A stretch of 64,000 nt of DNA from Scilla litardierei (Eukaryota > Streptophyta > Magnoliopsida > Asparagales > Asparagaceae): positions 357,901,486 to 357,965,485 of the forward strand of contig CM061142.1 of assembly GCA_030789695.1 (NCBI GenBank). Direction: 5' to 3'. The position numbers and the translations under genes are program-made. The notes beneath the pieces are model-generated. The model made no database searches and was not told the DNA's origin. It saw nothing but the letters and a program-made list of their open reading frames with translations. Positions 33,790-46,726 of the stretch are shown in pieces; position 1 is the stretch's first letter, and every line of letters begins with the position of its first letter.

Positions 33790-35400
33790 CCGTCGACAGT
33801 ATCTGCATACACATCAACGAAGAGACCTCTCCAGGCAGAACAATCACAATACCGGACTCGCAAAAATCCTGCTGCAATCTCCACTGCGAAGTCAACAACA
33901 TCACCACCGGAAGCATACTCAACGCATCAGGAACCACATTCACCTTGCCAGGGTGATACTGCAAATCAATCTCATAGTCTGCCATGAGCTCCAACCATCG
34001 ACGATGTCGCATGTTGAGCTCCTTCTGGGTAAAAATATACTTCAAGCTTTTGTGATCGGTTAAGATCTTCACCTTCTCACTCAGCAGGAAGTGCCTCCAA
34101 ATCTTCAGCGCAAACACGACAGCGGCCAACTCCAAATCGTGCGTCGGGTAATTCTTCTCATGAGCCTTAAGCTGACGAGAAGCATACGCAACCACGTACC
34201 CATGCTGATGCAATACACAACCGAGACCCTTGCCAGAAGCATAGCAAAAGATCTCGAATCCTCCACTCCGGTCGGGCACATCAAGAACAGGGGCAGACGT
34301 CAGCTTCTCCATCAGAACACCAAAATCTCCATCGCAGGCATCAGACCAAATAAAAAATACATCCTTCCGCGTCAATCTGGTCATTGGCTCGGTAATACGA
34401 GAGAAATCATTGATGAATCACCAGTAATAACCTGTAAGTCCAAGGAAACTCCGGATCTCGGACGCTGACTGCGAAACAGGCCACTCCCTGATAGCCTTAA
34501 CCTTCTCGGGGTCCACCGAAATACCATCTCCAGTCACCACATGCCCGAGAAAAGCAACTCTATCCAGCCAAAACTCGCACTTGGAATACTTAGTATACAA
34601 CCGATGCTTCCTCAAGATCTCCAATACTGTCCTCAAGTGCGACGCATGCTCCTCCTCTGACTTTGAGTAGATCAGAATGTCGTCAATGAAGATAACGACA
34701 AACTTATCTAAAAAGTCATAGAAGATCAGATTCATCAGATTCATAAAAACCGCGGGTGCGTTGGTTACACCAAAAGGCATATCCACGAACTCGTAGTGTC
34801 CATATTTCGTCCTGAATGCTGTCTTCGGAACATCTTCCTTCCTCACCTTCAGCTGGTGATAACCACTCCTCAGATCCAGCTTAGAGAATACCCTCGATCC
34901 TCCCAGCTGATCAAAAATATCATCAATACGAGGCAACAGATATCGATTCTTGACGGTCACCGCATTCAACTCCCGGTAGTCCACACACATGCGACGTGAA
35001 CCGTCCTTCTTCTTCACCAGCAAGACCGGTGCTCCCCACGGAGACACACTAGGATTAATGTAACCTTTCTGAAGAAGTTCATCCAGCTGCTTCCATAATT
35101 CCTCCAATTCTGCTGGTGCCATGCGATACGACGCTTTCGAAATAGGCTGCACTCCCGGAATGAGATCGATCGAAAACTCGAGAGCTCGATCAGGTGGCAA
35201 TCCAGACATCTCCTCGGGGAAGACGTCGTCGAAGTCACGCACTACTACAGGCCAACACTGCTCCATTTGCATAGCAACGATCTCCACCGGCTTGGCCCGA
35301 AATCTGACCGGACCAAGCGAACTGCTACCTCGGCTGAACTCGAACACCGGATGTCCAGGGATCTCGAACACCACCTTCTTGCTCTGACAATCAATCGTGA
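33790..35400 (-). pseudogene. pol: Chromovirus reverse transcriptase and RNase H
   Basis: The reverse transcriptase frame runs from about 35395 to a TGA at 34418: [84 protein letters not shown] and the catalytic [11 protein letters not shown] are all present. After the TGA (at a place where the family has Trp) the same frame continues into RNase [71 protein letters not shown]. The expected ADALS-like motif is PDALSMLP. The frame is lost again near 33800. The domain order RT-RH-IN is that of Ty3. Confidence 0.93.
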
Positions 35401-35660
35401 CGTAGAAACTCCCAAGCCAGCCATCCCGAGTACGGCATCATAGTTGATGATGTCGTGGACAATAAAATCAGCGTAGAGCTCATGTCGACAGACCACCAAA
35501 GGGCAAGAGTTACAACCACAATGCACCGAGACCACGCCATTCCCTGTAACGATATTCCAACTCTTGGGAAGAGGGGAAGTCAACAAGGAATGCTTCTCCA
35601 CAAAGCTCCGGGAAATAATGCACATCGATGCACCTGAGTCGAAGAGGACTCATGCAGGAA
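35380..35660 (-). pseudogene. pro: Chromovirus aspartic protease
   Basis: The active-site motif LFDSGASMCIIS lies at about 35610-35650, preceded by an in-frame TGA (35650). The flap and C-terminal half follow ([31 protein letters not shown]). At about 35395 a one-base change moves the reading frame, and the protein continues in the reverse transcriptase frame ([12 protein letters not shown]). The enzyme cleaves the gag-pol polyprotein in the particle. Confidence 0.85.
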
Positions 35661-35765
35661 ATGTGCAAACCAAAATCACACCTAACAGACAGTCTAACAA
35701 TCAAGTTCTATTCTAGCAGACAAACATATGCAAGCAACCAAACATAATCGAATAACTAAAACTAA

Positions 35766-36935
35766 CTAAGGAAAGAAACAGCTAGATTGATGGTTACCTA
35801 CAATAACCTCATCCACCGCCTCGGTCTCAACAGCAGTCATCATAAACACCTGCCGCCTCGGCTGAACAGCCTGCTGAAAAGCCTGCCTCTGTGGAACGAG
35901 AGGCGCTCCACGTCCGGCAGGTACAGGCGCTCTCTGCTGCAACGGCTGAGCTGCAATAGGTCCCTTCCACGGCTGCTTGGACTTCGGGCAGTCCTTCATG
36001 GCATGCGCAGGATCACCACAAATCAAGAACTGCCCCAACATCTTCCGACACTGATCCTTGACATGCCCAGTCTTGCCATAGAAATGGCAAGTCTTCAGAG
36101 TAGGAGGTCATCTGGGCCTCTTGAACTGCACCGGCTGAATGGGCCCAAACCCTGGTCTCATCACTGCTCTGGCCTGCTCCACAGGCCTCTTCCCAGCTCC
36201 AGAAATCTGTCCTCTCTTCTGGCTCATAATCCGCTCCTGCCTCTTCGCCGCAATCAAAACCTTCTGATAGGACTCCGCATCAGAAGAAGTCACATAGCTC
36301 TGAAGATCCAAAGAAAGCCCTTGCAGAAACCTCTGGGCTCTCTCATCAGTATCCTGCACCATCTTCGGTGCGAAACGACTCAGCCTAGTGAACTCCTGGT
36401 GGTACTGGTCCACCGTCAAGCTCCCCTGCTTCAGGTCAATGAAGCGCTACGCCATCTCCCTCCTGGCAGCCTTCGGAAAGTATTCCTCATCAAATCTGGA
36501 CTTGAAAGTAGCCCAAGATATCGGCTCCTCCAGTAACTCCTCCTCGGCATCCCACCAGTTCCGAGCGTTATCCTTGAGCTGCATCTTCGCCAAGTCAACC
36601 CATCCAGCCGGGTCGACCTTTGACATCTTCAAGTTGTCATCTATGTTCCTGGTCCATTCATCCGAAGCCAGAGGTCCTTCGGTCCCATCAAAGTAAGCGG
36701 GGCCAAGCTCCCGAAACTGCTTCGCTCCAGGCTCGAAGCAAGGGACATTCTGAATAGGCTGCGCTGCTCGAGCAGGTGGAACATTCCAGGCATTCTGCAG
36801 CATCCCCTGCTGCACCTACATCATCTGATGCATCATCCGCATGATCTCCCCATTGGTGGGCTCCCGATCCGGCTCCTTGACACGAGGGGGCATACCACCA
36901 CCAGCAGGGTATTCCGTCTCCCAGCCATCTATTGA
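35766..36935 (-). pseudogene. gag: Chromovirus gag
   Basis: An ATG at about 36934 follows a TTTTTCCTGTGTCAATAG sequence that looks like a splice acceptor. The frame shifts near 36910 and meets a TAG at 36816-36818. The capsid core is clear: FRELGPAYFDGTEGPLAS, EWTRNIDDNLKMSKVDP, NARNWWDAEE, TFKSRFDEEYFPKAARREMA. After a second TAG (about 36449) come LTVDQYHQEFTRLSRFAP and AQRFLQGLSLDLQSYVTS. Two zinc knuckles follow, both damaged: CHFYGKTGHVKDQC has Tyr for the second Cys and FLICGDPAHAMKDC has Phe for the first. Confidence 0.88.
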
Positions 36936-37078
36936 CACAGGAAAAACGAAACAAATTAGACTCTCAGCCTTGTGACTCGGTGTTGAAATTGTTTATCGGA
37001 CATACTATAATTCTTATCGTTGTTCCGATTAAGTCACAGTTACAGAAAATAGGACCTGCATGGGCCACCAAAGAAACC

Positions 37079-38710
37079 TGTCACGCCCCGCTTCCCAAAA
37101 ATATGGAGGCAAAGCGTGAGAAGGTCCGCTCAGACTTGAAGCTACAAAGCCGCAAGTCCGATAAGCGTCAAGTATCATAAAGTAGCAGGTCCCTATAATG
37201 TGACTCGGAAACAACAATAACAATAATAGAAAAAGAGGCAAATAATAAAATTATTCATCTCAGAGTCCAGATATAAATTCAACAACCAGAAATGCCACCA
37301 GGCAAACAAAAGAGTCTAAAAGAAAAGGCCTAGCATGGCCAACAAAGAAACTAACAACAACGGTGCTACTCACCGACAACAACACAACTAACAAAGAAGG
37401 AACGATGGAACACTAGGACTGGTCACCGGTGTCCTCGTACTCAACGTTAGCAATGGGATCGGGCACGAACTCCACGGACTCGTCACCCTCCACAGCAATC
37501 TCTGGCTCAGCAACTAACATGTGTCACCCAAAGAGAAGGGGCACATGTCAGCAAGTCTACAAGACTTGTGCAAGGAAACTAAAGAAAAGTGGTAACAACC
37601 TAGCAGTTCTAGAGTATAGTATGACATGGCATTTTATGCAATGAAAACAACAGTAGTTTATGTTATGGCATGATTATAGCATGGCAATTAAACATGGCAT
37701 GGAAAGTGAACAATTACATGACAAATACAAGAATTGTAAGCACGTCGTGCACTGAGATTCCGCCCTTTGGCTAGAGTGGCTGTACGGGCCAACTCTTACG
37801 CTCAAGTGACCGTTTATCCCTACCCCTCCACGTGTGTCAAGCTAGGGCATTACCCCCGAACACGTAATGCTCGCTTCTGGATCACGAGCCAGGAAGTGTT
37901 TTTAACACGTATGGCGTAGGGTTATGCCCGCATAACGGGTGCCTAGCCGGTAACACGGAAACACGGATTTGTACAAGGATTTGTAGCGTGTGCTACGATG
38001 CAACATGCAACATGATGTGTAAAATGGATGCACATGACAATTATTTGACATGAAATTGCATACTGTTAAAGAAAATTAAACATGACAGGCAATTGTATGA
38101 CATGACATGACAAGGGAAATTCTAGCTTCGTTGTCAAGCTAGAATTAGAATTTGCGCCTAGACCGCTATCATTTCACGGTCTAGTCTCTTTCACGCTAAA
38201 ACAAAGTATTGGCCTAAAATCATGGCCTAAGGCAAGGTTGGCAAGTTTCACTTGCCTGGTACCGAAGTTGTTATGGCAAAATAGAAAATTAGATTTAGAG
38301 TTCTAAACCGGTTTGCATTGGAATCCTATAACGTCGAGTAATCCATTTTTAATTAGGGTTTCTAATTTACAGTGTGGGTTACAGAGAATTAAAGATAGAT
38401 CACTAACCGTTTTTGTAGCGGAAGAACGACGATTACGATGCCTACGAACTGCAGGTAGAAGAAGATCTCGACGATTTCCGGGTTGTCGTCGCCAAACCGA
38501 GCTTAGCACGACAACGGAAGAGCGATCCGTGGGAGATGTTGCGGCTGAAAGGATCTCCAGCGGCTGATCTAAAATGGATCTGGAGAATGTGGAAATATAG
38601 GGCAAATCTGGAGAAAAAAGGAGATTTTAGTGTTTTGGGGTCGGTCGGCGGCCAACGGGGGTGGTGCCGGCGCAAAAGAGGGTGAGGGGAAGCTCGGGAG
38701 GATGGAGGAA
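37079..38710 (-). repeat. Chromovirus 5' LTR, first part
   Basis: Starts TGTCACGCCCCGCTTCCC, a common terminus of plant Ty3 LTRs. The part from 38151 is shared with the left LTR; relative to it a 55-bp segment between two GTTGTT words is missing (near 38270). It stops in the microhomology AGGAAG at 38706-38711, where copia gag begins. A clear primer-binding site was not recognised next to it. Confidence 0.8.
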
Positions 38711-39786
38711 GAACAGAAATGGCACCCAGGTTTAATCGCTCTAACTTTTTTCAGTTTTCTAAGCAAACTTATGATCAGAATGCTACTAATAGAATGACTT
38801 CTTTTAAATGCAAGAAAAGAGGACATCGAATGAGGGATTGCCCACATGAGACAGCTCAGGTAGCTAAAGAAAAGGGAAAATCCAAGGTGCTAACTTGGGA
38901 TATGGACAACGAAGCTGAGAGTGAGGAAGAAGAACATGAAGCCCACTCATGCATGGCATTGATGGGAATACACGATGAGGTAATTTCTGGTAGTAAAACT
39001 GAACTCCTTACTCTTTGTAAAGAAATGCAAGATAAAATAGTAACGCTTGAATCCACTATAGATGATTATCAAAATGAGAACTTTGAAATGCAACAATCTG
39101 AATATGAAATGTCTAAAGAGATTGAAAAACTCAAAATTGATATTGTTGCTCGTGACTCTACTATTGACACTTCGAAAAAGGAAAAGTCCAGTTTTAATGA
39201 TGAAGCACCTTGCCTCTCTTGTCCTTCCTTGATGAATAATATTAGCATGCTTAAACTTGATTTGATTAAGCTCGAAACTGAAAAAGACTATGTGATTAAA
39301 GAGCTTAATGATAAATTCTGCATGTTGGATAATGATTTTAAAAGGAAAATGATTGAATTTGGAAAGAAGGAAGAGGAAAACAAGAGAACTTTTATAAGTA
39401 AATGCACATTGCTTGTGGAAGAAAATAAATTGTTGAAATCCAAAGTCTTTAATCTTGAATTGGCCATTAAGAAATTCTCTATGGGAAAACAATCGTTGGA
39501 TACTATTTTAGAGAATCAACTATATGGCAATAATAGAAGAGGACTTTGATTCGGTTTGAAAAACGTTGAAAAGTCAAAATTCAAGAAATTCCACAATGCA
39601 CCTTCTATTGCAAAGAACTTATATGCAAAGTGCTTTACTTGTGATAGTGTAGGCCACACTTCATTTTATTGTAAATTTAGGAACACAAATATCAAGTTTA
39701 AACAAGTGTGGGTTCCTAAAACAATATTGGCTAACACTAGTGGACCTTGTTGGATTCCAAGGTCACACTTAACACCTTTCATGTAG
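38711..39786 (+). pseudogene. gag: Array gag copy 1, 5'-truncated
   Basis: Begins inside gag at the codons for RTEMAPRFNRSNFF. The zinc knuckle is SFKCKKRGHRMRDC; its first Cys is Ser, unlike copies 2 and 3. The coiled-coil tail follows (LTLCKEMQDKIVTLESTIDD and on) to RRGL and the TGA at 39547. The same frame then continues to 39786 with a second CCHC knuckle, CDSVGHTSFYC preceded by CFT. Everything upstream of codon 270 or so is absent. Confidence 0.9.
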
Positions 39787-41070
39787 GTGTGATGGAGTTT
39801 AAACGAGGAGCGATAAATTCAATGTCTCATTCTTTTAGCTCCTTCGTCAAAAAGCGACGAGAATGTATAATTTTTATCCCTCTTTGCATTACATTGCATA
39901 CCTTCATAGATTTTCTTGTGTGCTTGATTTATTTTGTTTTGTGTGATTGCATGCATGATTTTTTAATTCTTTTATTTCTGAAAAAAAAAATGAAAAACCA
40001 AAAATCAAAAAAATTGTGCTTATTGATTATCCTCTTATGAATCTCTTAAGTGGTAATGTATGAATGACCAATCTATCCCTTGTAGAAGTCAATTCATTAT
40101 TGTTGTAGCTACATGAACATGATGTTATTCTTTTTCGTAGCCATGACATGTCACATAAGTTTTAAACTTGACTTCTACACCAACATTTGCACTTTCACGA
40201 TATTTGACTTCTTAGTACTTTTGGAGATTCTTTTGAAGAATAATGAAAAGTGAATGTAGGAATGATTAATTTCTGAATTTTCTAAGGGATATGAAGTGTT
40301 TAGACATGAATTAAAATTGAGCAAAAAAATTGCAAATGAAAAAAATATATGAAAATTGCTCCGTATGGAAAATGGATACACTTCATGGCTAATACACAAC
40401 CCACGCGTATCCAACTTGTGCCAAATGGGTAATCATTAGCGTTGGTGTATATAACTCGTCAAGCAATGCCACCCCGCATTTAAAAGTCCTTTTAGGCCAT
40501 GTTTCGGGGTTCGGTAACTTGAACTCATCTTTGATGAGGTGGGAAAAATCAATCCTAGTGATATACATGAAAATTGGAAAATGTGGATTGATTTGGTTGA
40601 TTTTCTAAAATTGAATCTCCTCTTGTACTTTATTGTCTCTATCATTACACTTACACAAAGGTGGAGAAGTCGTGTTATGAAACTCTATGAGCCTGACTTG
40701 ACTATCTTTTGGAAAACTCAAGTAAATTGCACGCTACATTTAATAATGATTTATTTTTGCATGGAATAGTGTTGTGACTTCATTAATCCACTTTTGGTGA
40801 TTACAAAGGGGGAGAAAGAAAAGATTTGCTTGATTGTCTTGTCGGTATTATTTGTTTAAGGGGGAGGTTGAGAGAGATATTTATTTGTTTAATGGGGAGT
40901 TTGAGAGAATAGAGAATATTTGTTTAAGGGGGAGCTTTTATATTTCCTAAGTGTTGTGCATGCTTTGTATTGTTTGAATGACTCATCCATACATCATATA
41001 TCATTACACCCTTCAACACACTTCAGACACCCATACCTATTGCTCAAATCTTTTATGGGTTTCTCATCAC
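39787..41070 (+). other. Array unit 1, noncoding 3' region
   Basis: 1.3 kb of AT-rich sequence from the end of gag to the polypurine tract. It contains several GGGGGAG-type purine runs (40807, 40860, 40929) before the final one, and a 76-codon ORF (40539-40769) that recurs in the other units only because the units are near-identical. No pol domain is recognisable. Confidence 0.7.
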
Positions 41071-41083
41071 CAAAAGGGGGAGA
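41071..41083 (+). other. Polypurine tract before LTR1
   Basis: CAAAAGGGGGAGA lies directly before TGTTGGG. Equivalent tracts lie at 46712-46725 and 52362-52374. Confidence 0.88.
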
Positions 41084-41084
41084 T

Positions 41085-43516
41085 TGTTGGGAGCAACGAT
41101 CTAGGAGCTTGGTTTGATGATGACAAACGTGTCGTTATATCTAACGGGTGTGCTTAGTGTGTTTCAGGCTTGGCGAAACAATATATTTGCACTATTTGGC
41201 GGAATTGCTATTCGTATAGCATATTGGGAGAAAGGGAGTGTGTGCACAAAGAAGTTTGACTTGGTCAATGGAGAGCAAAGTTGGACTTGGTCAAATTGGT
41301 GATTGGATCAATTCAAATCTTTTTGAACTACACATCAAATCCCAAATTGATTGATTCAACCCAATCCCTAGACAATTACAAATATCCTAGTTGGTAGTGT
41401 CCTCATCCTAGCCAAACTTATTCCTATCCATATCACATTCAAATATACTATCTATTGCCAAGTATTCAAAACCTAGCCCTATATAATCACTTCTCCTAGG
41501 GTTAAAAAATATAAGACGGCCATACAAAAAAAATTCCCAAGTGTGCGGAAACCAAAAAGAGGGGCTACAAATTCCAAAAAGCTCATTGCGGCTTATACCA
41601 AAAATATATAGGTTACTGCATACCAAATAGCATCATTGATCAAACCTTCAGCAGTTTCCAAAAGCCAAAACTCCTTATAGCCGCAATGCATGAGTCCTAG
41701 TTCCTCAATCCATGATATTTGAACTCCAAGCAATAGGACATTCAAGCCGTAAATTTTGACTCGCAGTACCTATACACATCTCAAAGCTGCAAGCTACTTC
41801 TTCATACAAATCAAAGGAGGAGAACCCATCACAGATCTCATCAAGCCGTCATCGACAACTTCGTTGCTGCCGTCTTCGTCATCCACCCTGCCGTGGAGAA
41901 GCCTACCGCTGATGTCGAGGAGAAGTAGGACTCGCCGCTGCACTCAACATCGTCACCATTGTTGAAGACAAGACCGCCGACAACGTCGTCGAAGAACGCC
42001 GTCGAAGAAGACATCTCGAAGCGCCCCCGCCGTGAAGGAGCACTCGAAGGCATTGCTGACAAGCGCTGCTGCTGATCGTCGCTCGTCGCTGCTTAAAGCC
42101 CGTGCCCAAAACACTCGTCGTTGCTGCCGAAGATCGTTGCCATCGTCGTTATCATCGGAGAAGCCATCGCCGTGACAATATCGAAGAAGCCATCGTCTCC
42201 GTGAGGTGATTGCCACTTTCGCCATCAAAAGATCAATGGTGCGAACCCTAGTCGAAGTCAGAGAGGGCTGCCACCTTCTACTCCTCGCCGTCGACGACAA
42301 AGTCCACTTGACAAAGCTGATTCACGCTGCCAACGAAGTCGAAGAGCCGCTGTCGTCGTCGAACGAAGCACCGCCGGAGACGTCGTCATCCACAGTCGAA
42401 GCCCCCGCTGCTACGAGATTGCGTCTGCCATCGGAGGGTATCATTGCCGAAGAACTGCTCGATTGAACGCCGTACAAAGCCGCCGTCGCCATCAAGCGTC
42501 GCCGCTGCCCAAGCTTGCTTCCGTCATCGAGTTCGCCGTCGAACGAGAAACTGTCGCCGTTGAGAGAAGCGAAGCTGTCGTTATCGCCACTCGGAGAAGC
42601 TCACTTCCTTCGCAGAGCTCTCGTCGCCTCCGTGGAGTGCACGCCGCCATCGCTCGAAGACGAGGAAGCCGACCCCGTCGCTGCATACCCTAGCGTATAT
42701 CGAAGAAGGCAAATCTTGCATGCTGACGTGGAAGGGACAATTCAAGCGAAATCGAAACGAAGCCATTCAATTGCATGCTGACGTGGAGTTAAGATTTAAT
42801 TGAGTTGCTCTGCGCACCGACCCAGTATTAAACAGATTTGAACTACTTTGCTCTACGCACCGACCGCTTGAATTTAAGGGAGTTGCTGAGCGCACAGACC
42901 ACTGCTTTATAAGGATTTGAACTGAATTTTTTTACACACAGACCAGTGTGTATTTTGCAATCCAGAAGTCAGATTGAGACACCGTTTGCATCAGATCGGA
43001 GCTGACGACGTGCTGATTGACAGAGACGCCTACACGGACACAAACTGAGCATTTCTAAACTCTTAAACTCTTTTATTTGTGTCTTAGTGTAACGTTCTCT
43101 ATGGGGAAATTTTACCTGTTTTTGGTGACTATTTTGGAACTTGTCTAGTTGGGACTAGACAAGTGGGACCTAGCTAGTTTGGGACTAGCTGGTAGAAAGC
43201 TTTGCTAGGATTGATAGTGAGAGAAAACACTGTGTGTGGGGTACTGAGAGCCTTGCGAGTGTAGAGACGTAGATGGTGCTCTGAGCGTGCTCTAACTTGT
43301 GGTTTTGTACCTATTGCGCTATTCAATACTAGTTATGCTTTGGGGGCTGGAGTAGGTCGTTGGGACGACCGAACCAGGGTAAATCTGCTGTGTACTCTGT
43401 GTCTGGTTTTTATTTACCCAACTACTGCTATAACTGCGTGTGCTTATTTGTGGTTTGCATGAATTATTTTTATAAGCCTATTCACCCCCCCTCTAGGCTA
43501 GGATCCAGATCCAACA
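41085..43516 (+). repeat. Array LTR1
   Basis: 2432 bp from TGTTGGGAGCAACG to CAGATCCAACA. The TATA box CTATATAATC is at 41480-41489. Downstream lies a strikingly CG-rich, GTC/GAC-biased stretch (about 41840-42700) unlike the AT-rich rest of the element. The tRNA-Met-type primer site follows in the mutated form TGATATCAGAGCC (43519-43531). Confidence 0.92.
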
Positions 43517-43559
43517 AGTGATATCAGAGCCAGTTTAGTAGATCTAACCTAGTTTGACC

Positions 43560-45431
43560 ATGGACCACATTGATAGTGCTTTTGCTGAGGGTCAGTCTAT
43601 TTCACGTCCACGTAGATTTAACGGAGGAGATTATGCTTACTGGAAAAATCGTATGAAAATCTACCTTATTTATATTGATTATAAAGCTTGGCAAATTGTT
43701 GAAAAAGGCTATAAATCGCCTGTTATTAAAATTGAAAATACTGAGATGGTTAAACCTGATGATAAATGGGATGATAATAATTGGAAGCTTTATTCTCTTA
43801 ATGCTAAAGCTATGAATGCTCTCATTTGTGCATTAGATAAATCTGAATTCAATCGTATCTCACATTGTCTAACTGCACAGGAAATATGGCATACTTTGGA
43901 GGTGACGCATGAGGGAACATCACAGGTGAAGGAGTCTAGACTTGCACTTCTGAGCACGGAATACGAGGGATTTCGCATGCTACCGTCAGAGACCATATCA
44001 GAAATGTTTGCGAGGTTCACCAACATTGTCTACAAGTCTAGTTTGCTCGGTAAGCCATATTCTAGCCTTGAGCAGGTGAGAAAGATATTAAGAGCACTGC
44101 CAAGCTCTTTCAGGCCTAAATTCACTTCCATCCAAGAAGCGAAAGATCTGTCACAGATGAGGGTGGAGGACTTGATAGGTAATCTAATGTCCCACGAGCT
44201 TGAATGGCAAAACGTGGATAAAAGGGAGAAACCTGAGGAGAAGGAGAAAGCTATAAAGCCACTTGCTCTGAAAGCTGACGAAAGCGAAGATGATGATGAT
44301 GACATAGCGCTAATGGTCAGAAATTTCAGAAAATATGTCCAGACCAAGCAAGGAAGAACAGAAATGGCACCCAGGTTTAATCGCTTTAACATTTTTAAGT
44401 TTTCTAAGCAAACTTATGATCAGAATGCTACTAATAGAATGACTTGTTTTAAATGCAAGAAAAGAGGACATCGAATGAGGGATTGCCCACATGAGACAGC
44501 TCAGGTAGCTAAAGAAAAGGGGAAATCCAAGGTGCTAACTTGGGATATGGACAGCGAAGCTGAGAGTGAGGAAGAAGAACATGAAGCCCACTCATGCATT
44601 GCATTGATGGGAATACACGATCAGGTAATTTCTGGTAGTAAAACTGAACTCCTTACTCTTTGTAAAGAAATTCAAGATAAAATAGTAGAGCTTGAATCCA
44701 CTATAGATGATTATCAAAATGAGAACTTTGAAATGCAACAATCTGAATATGAAATGTCTAAAGAGATTGAAAAACTCAAAATTGATATTGTTGCTCGTGA
44801 CTCTACTATTGACACTTTGAAAAAGGAAAAGTCCAGTTTTAATGATGAATCACCTTGCCTCTCTTGTCCTTCCTTGATGAATAATATTAGCATGCTTAAA
44901 CTTGATTTGATTAAGCTCGAAACTGAAAAAGACTATGTGATTAAAGAGCTTAATGATAAATTCTGCATGTTGGATAATGATTTTAAAAGGAAAATGATTG
45001 AATTTGGAAAGAAGGAAGAGGAAAACAAGAGAACTTTTATAAGTAAATGCACATTGCTTGTGGAAGAAAATAAATTGTTGAAATCCAAAGTCTTTAATCT
45101 TGAATTGGCCATTAAGAAATTCTCTATGGGAAAACAATCGTTGGATACTATTTTAGAGAATCAACTATATGGCAATAATAGAAGAGGACTTTGATTCGGT
45201 TTGAAAAACGTTGAAAAGTCAAAATTCAAGAAATTCCACAATGCACCTTCTATTGCAAAGAACTTATATGCAAAGTGCTTTACTTGTGATAGTGTAGGCC
45301 ACACTTCATATTATTGTAAACTTAGGAACACAAATATCAAGTTTAAACAAGTGTGGGTTCCTAAAACAATATTGGCTAACACTAGTGGACCTTGTTGGAT
45401 TCTAAGGTCACACTTAACACCTTTCATGTAG
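43560..45431 (+). CDS. gag: Array gag copy 2 (intact to a shared TGA)
   Basis: The ATG at 43560 (MDHIDSAFAEGQSIS) is the first in frame, 29 bp after the primer site. Motifs: PRRFNGGDYAYWKNRMK, LNAKAMNALICALDKSEF, TAQEIWHTLEVTHEGTSQ, EQVRKILRALPSSFRP, MRVEDLIGNLMSHELEW, an acidic run, and the knuckle CFKCKKRGHRMRDC. A long coiled coil (about residues 360-540) ends at RRGL with TGA at 45192-45194. Without changing frame the sequence goes on for 79 codons with a second knuckle, CFTCDSVGHTSYYC, to TAG 45429-45431. All three copies have the same TGA. Either gag ends at 45194 or the TGA is read through; the sequence alone does not decide. It is the least damaged gene in the window. Confidence 0.9.
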
Positions 45432-46711
45432 GTGTGATGGAGTTTTGACGAGGAGCGATAAATTCAATGTCTCATTCTTTTAGCTCTTCGTCAAAAAGCG
45501 ACGTGACGGTATAATTTTTATCCCTCTTTGCATTACATTGCATACCTTCATAGATTGTTTTGTGTGCTTGATTTATTTTGTTTTGTGTGATTGCATGCAT
45601 GATTTTTTAATGCTTTTATTTCTGAAAAAAAAATGAAAAACCAAAAATCAAAAAAATTGTGCTTATTGATTATCCTCTTATGAATCTCTTAAGTGGTAAT
45701 GTATGAATGACCAATCTATCCCTTGTAGAAGTCAATTCAATATTGTTGTAGCTACATGAACATGATGTTATTCTTTTTAGTAGCCATGACAAGTCACATA
45801 AGTTTTAAACTTGACTTCTACACCTACATTTGCACTTTCACGATATTTGACTTCTTAGTACTTTTGGAGATTTTTTTGAAGAATAATGAAAAGTGAATGT
45901 AGGAATGATTAATTTCTGAATTTTCTAAGGGATATGAAGTGTTTAGCCATGAATTAAAATTGAGCAAAAAAATTGCAAATGAAAAAATATATGAAAATTG
46001 CTCCGTATGGAAAATGGATACACTTCATGGCTAATACACAACCCACGAGTATCCAACTTGTGCCAAATGGGTAATCATTAGCGTTAGTGTATATAACTCG
46101 TCAAGCAATGCCACCCCGCATTTAAAAGTCCTTTTAGGCCATGTTTCGGGGTTCGGTAACTTGAACTCATCTTTGATGAGTTGGGAAAAATCAATCCTAG
46201 TGATATACATGAAAATTGGAAAATGTGGATTGATTTGGTTGATTTTCTAAAATTGAATCTCCTCTTGTACTTTATTGTCTCTATCATTACACTTACACAA
46301 AGGTGGAGAAGTCGTGTTATGAAACTCTATGAGCCTGACTTGACTATCTTTTGGAAAACTCAAGCAAATTGCACGCTACATTTAATAATGATTTATTTTT
46401 GCATGGAATAGTGTTGTGACTTCATTAATCCACTTTTGGTGATTACAAAGGGGGAGAAAGAAAAGATTTGCTTGATTGTCTTGTCGGTATTATTTGTTTA
46501 AGGGGGAGGTTGAGAGAGATATTTATTTGTTTAATGGGGAGTTTGAGAGAATAGAGAATATTTGTTTAAGGGGGAGCTTTTATATTTCCTAAGTGTTGTG
46601 CATGCTTTGTAATGTTTGAATGACTCATCCATACATCATATTTCATTACACCCTTCAACACACTTCACACACCCATACCTATTGCTCAAATCTTTTATGG
46701 GTTTGTCATGA
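45432..46711 (+). other. Array unit 2, noncoding 3' region
   Basis: Close copy of 39787-41070, with scattered substitutions and small indels (for example in the A-run near 45620). No pol domain is recognisable. Confidence 0.7.
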
Positions 46712-46726
46712 CCAAAAGGGGGAGAT

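Noticed and set aside
40539..40769. 76-codon ORF conserved in three array units (also 46181 and 51830)
   Set aside because: Conservation is explained by the near-identity of the units; no domain, and located in the noncoding 3' region.
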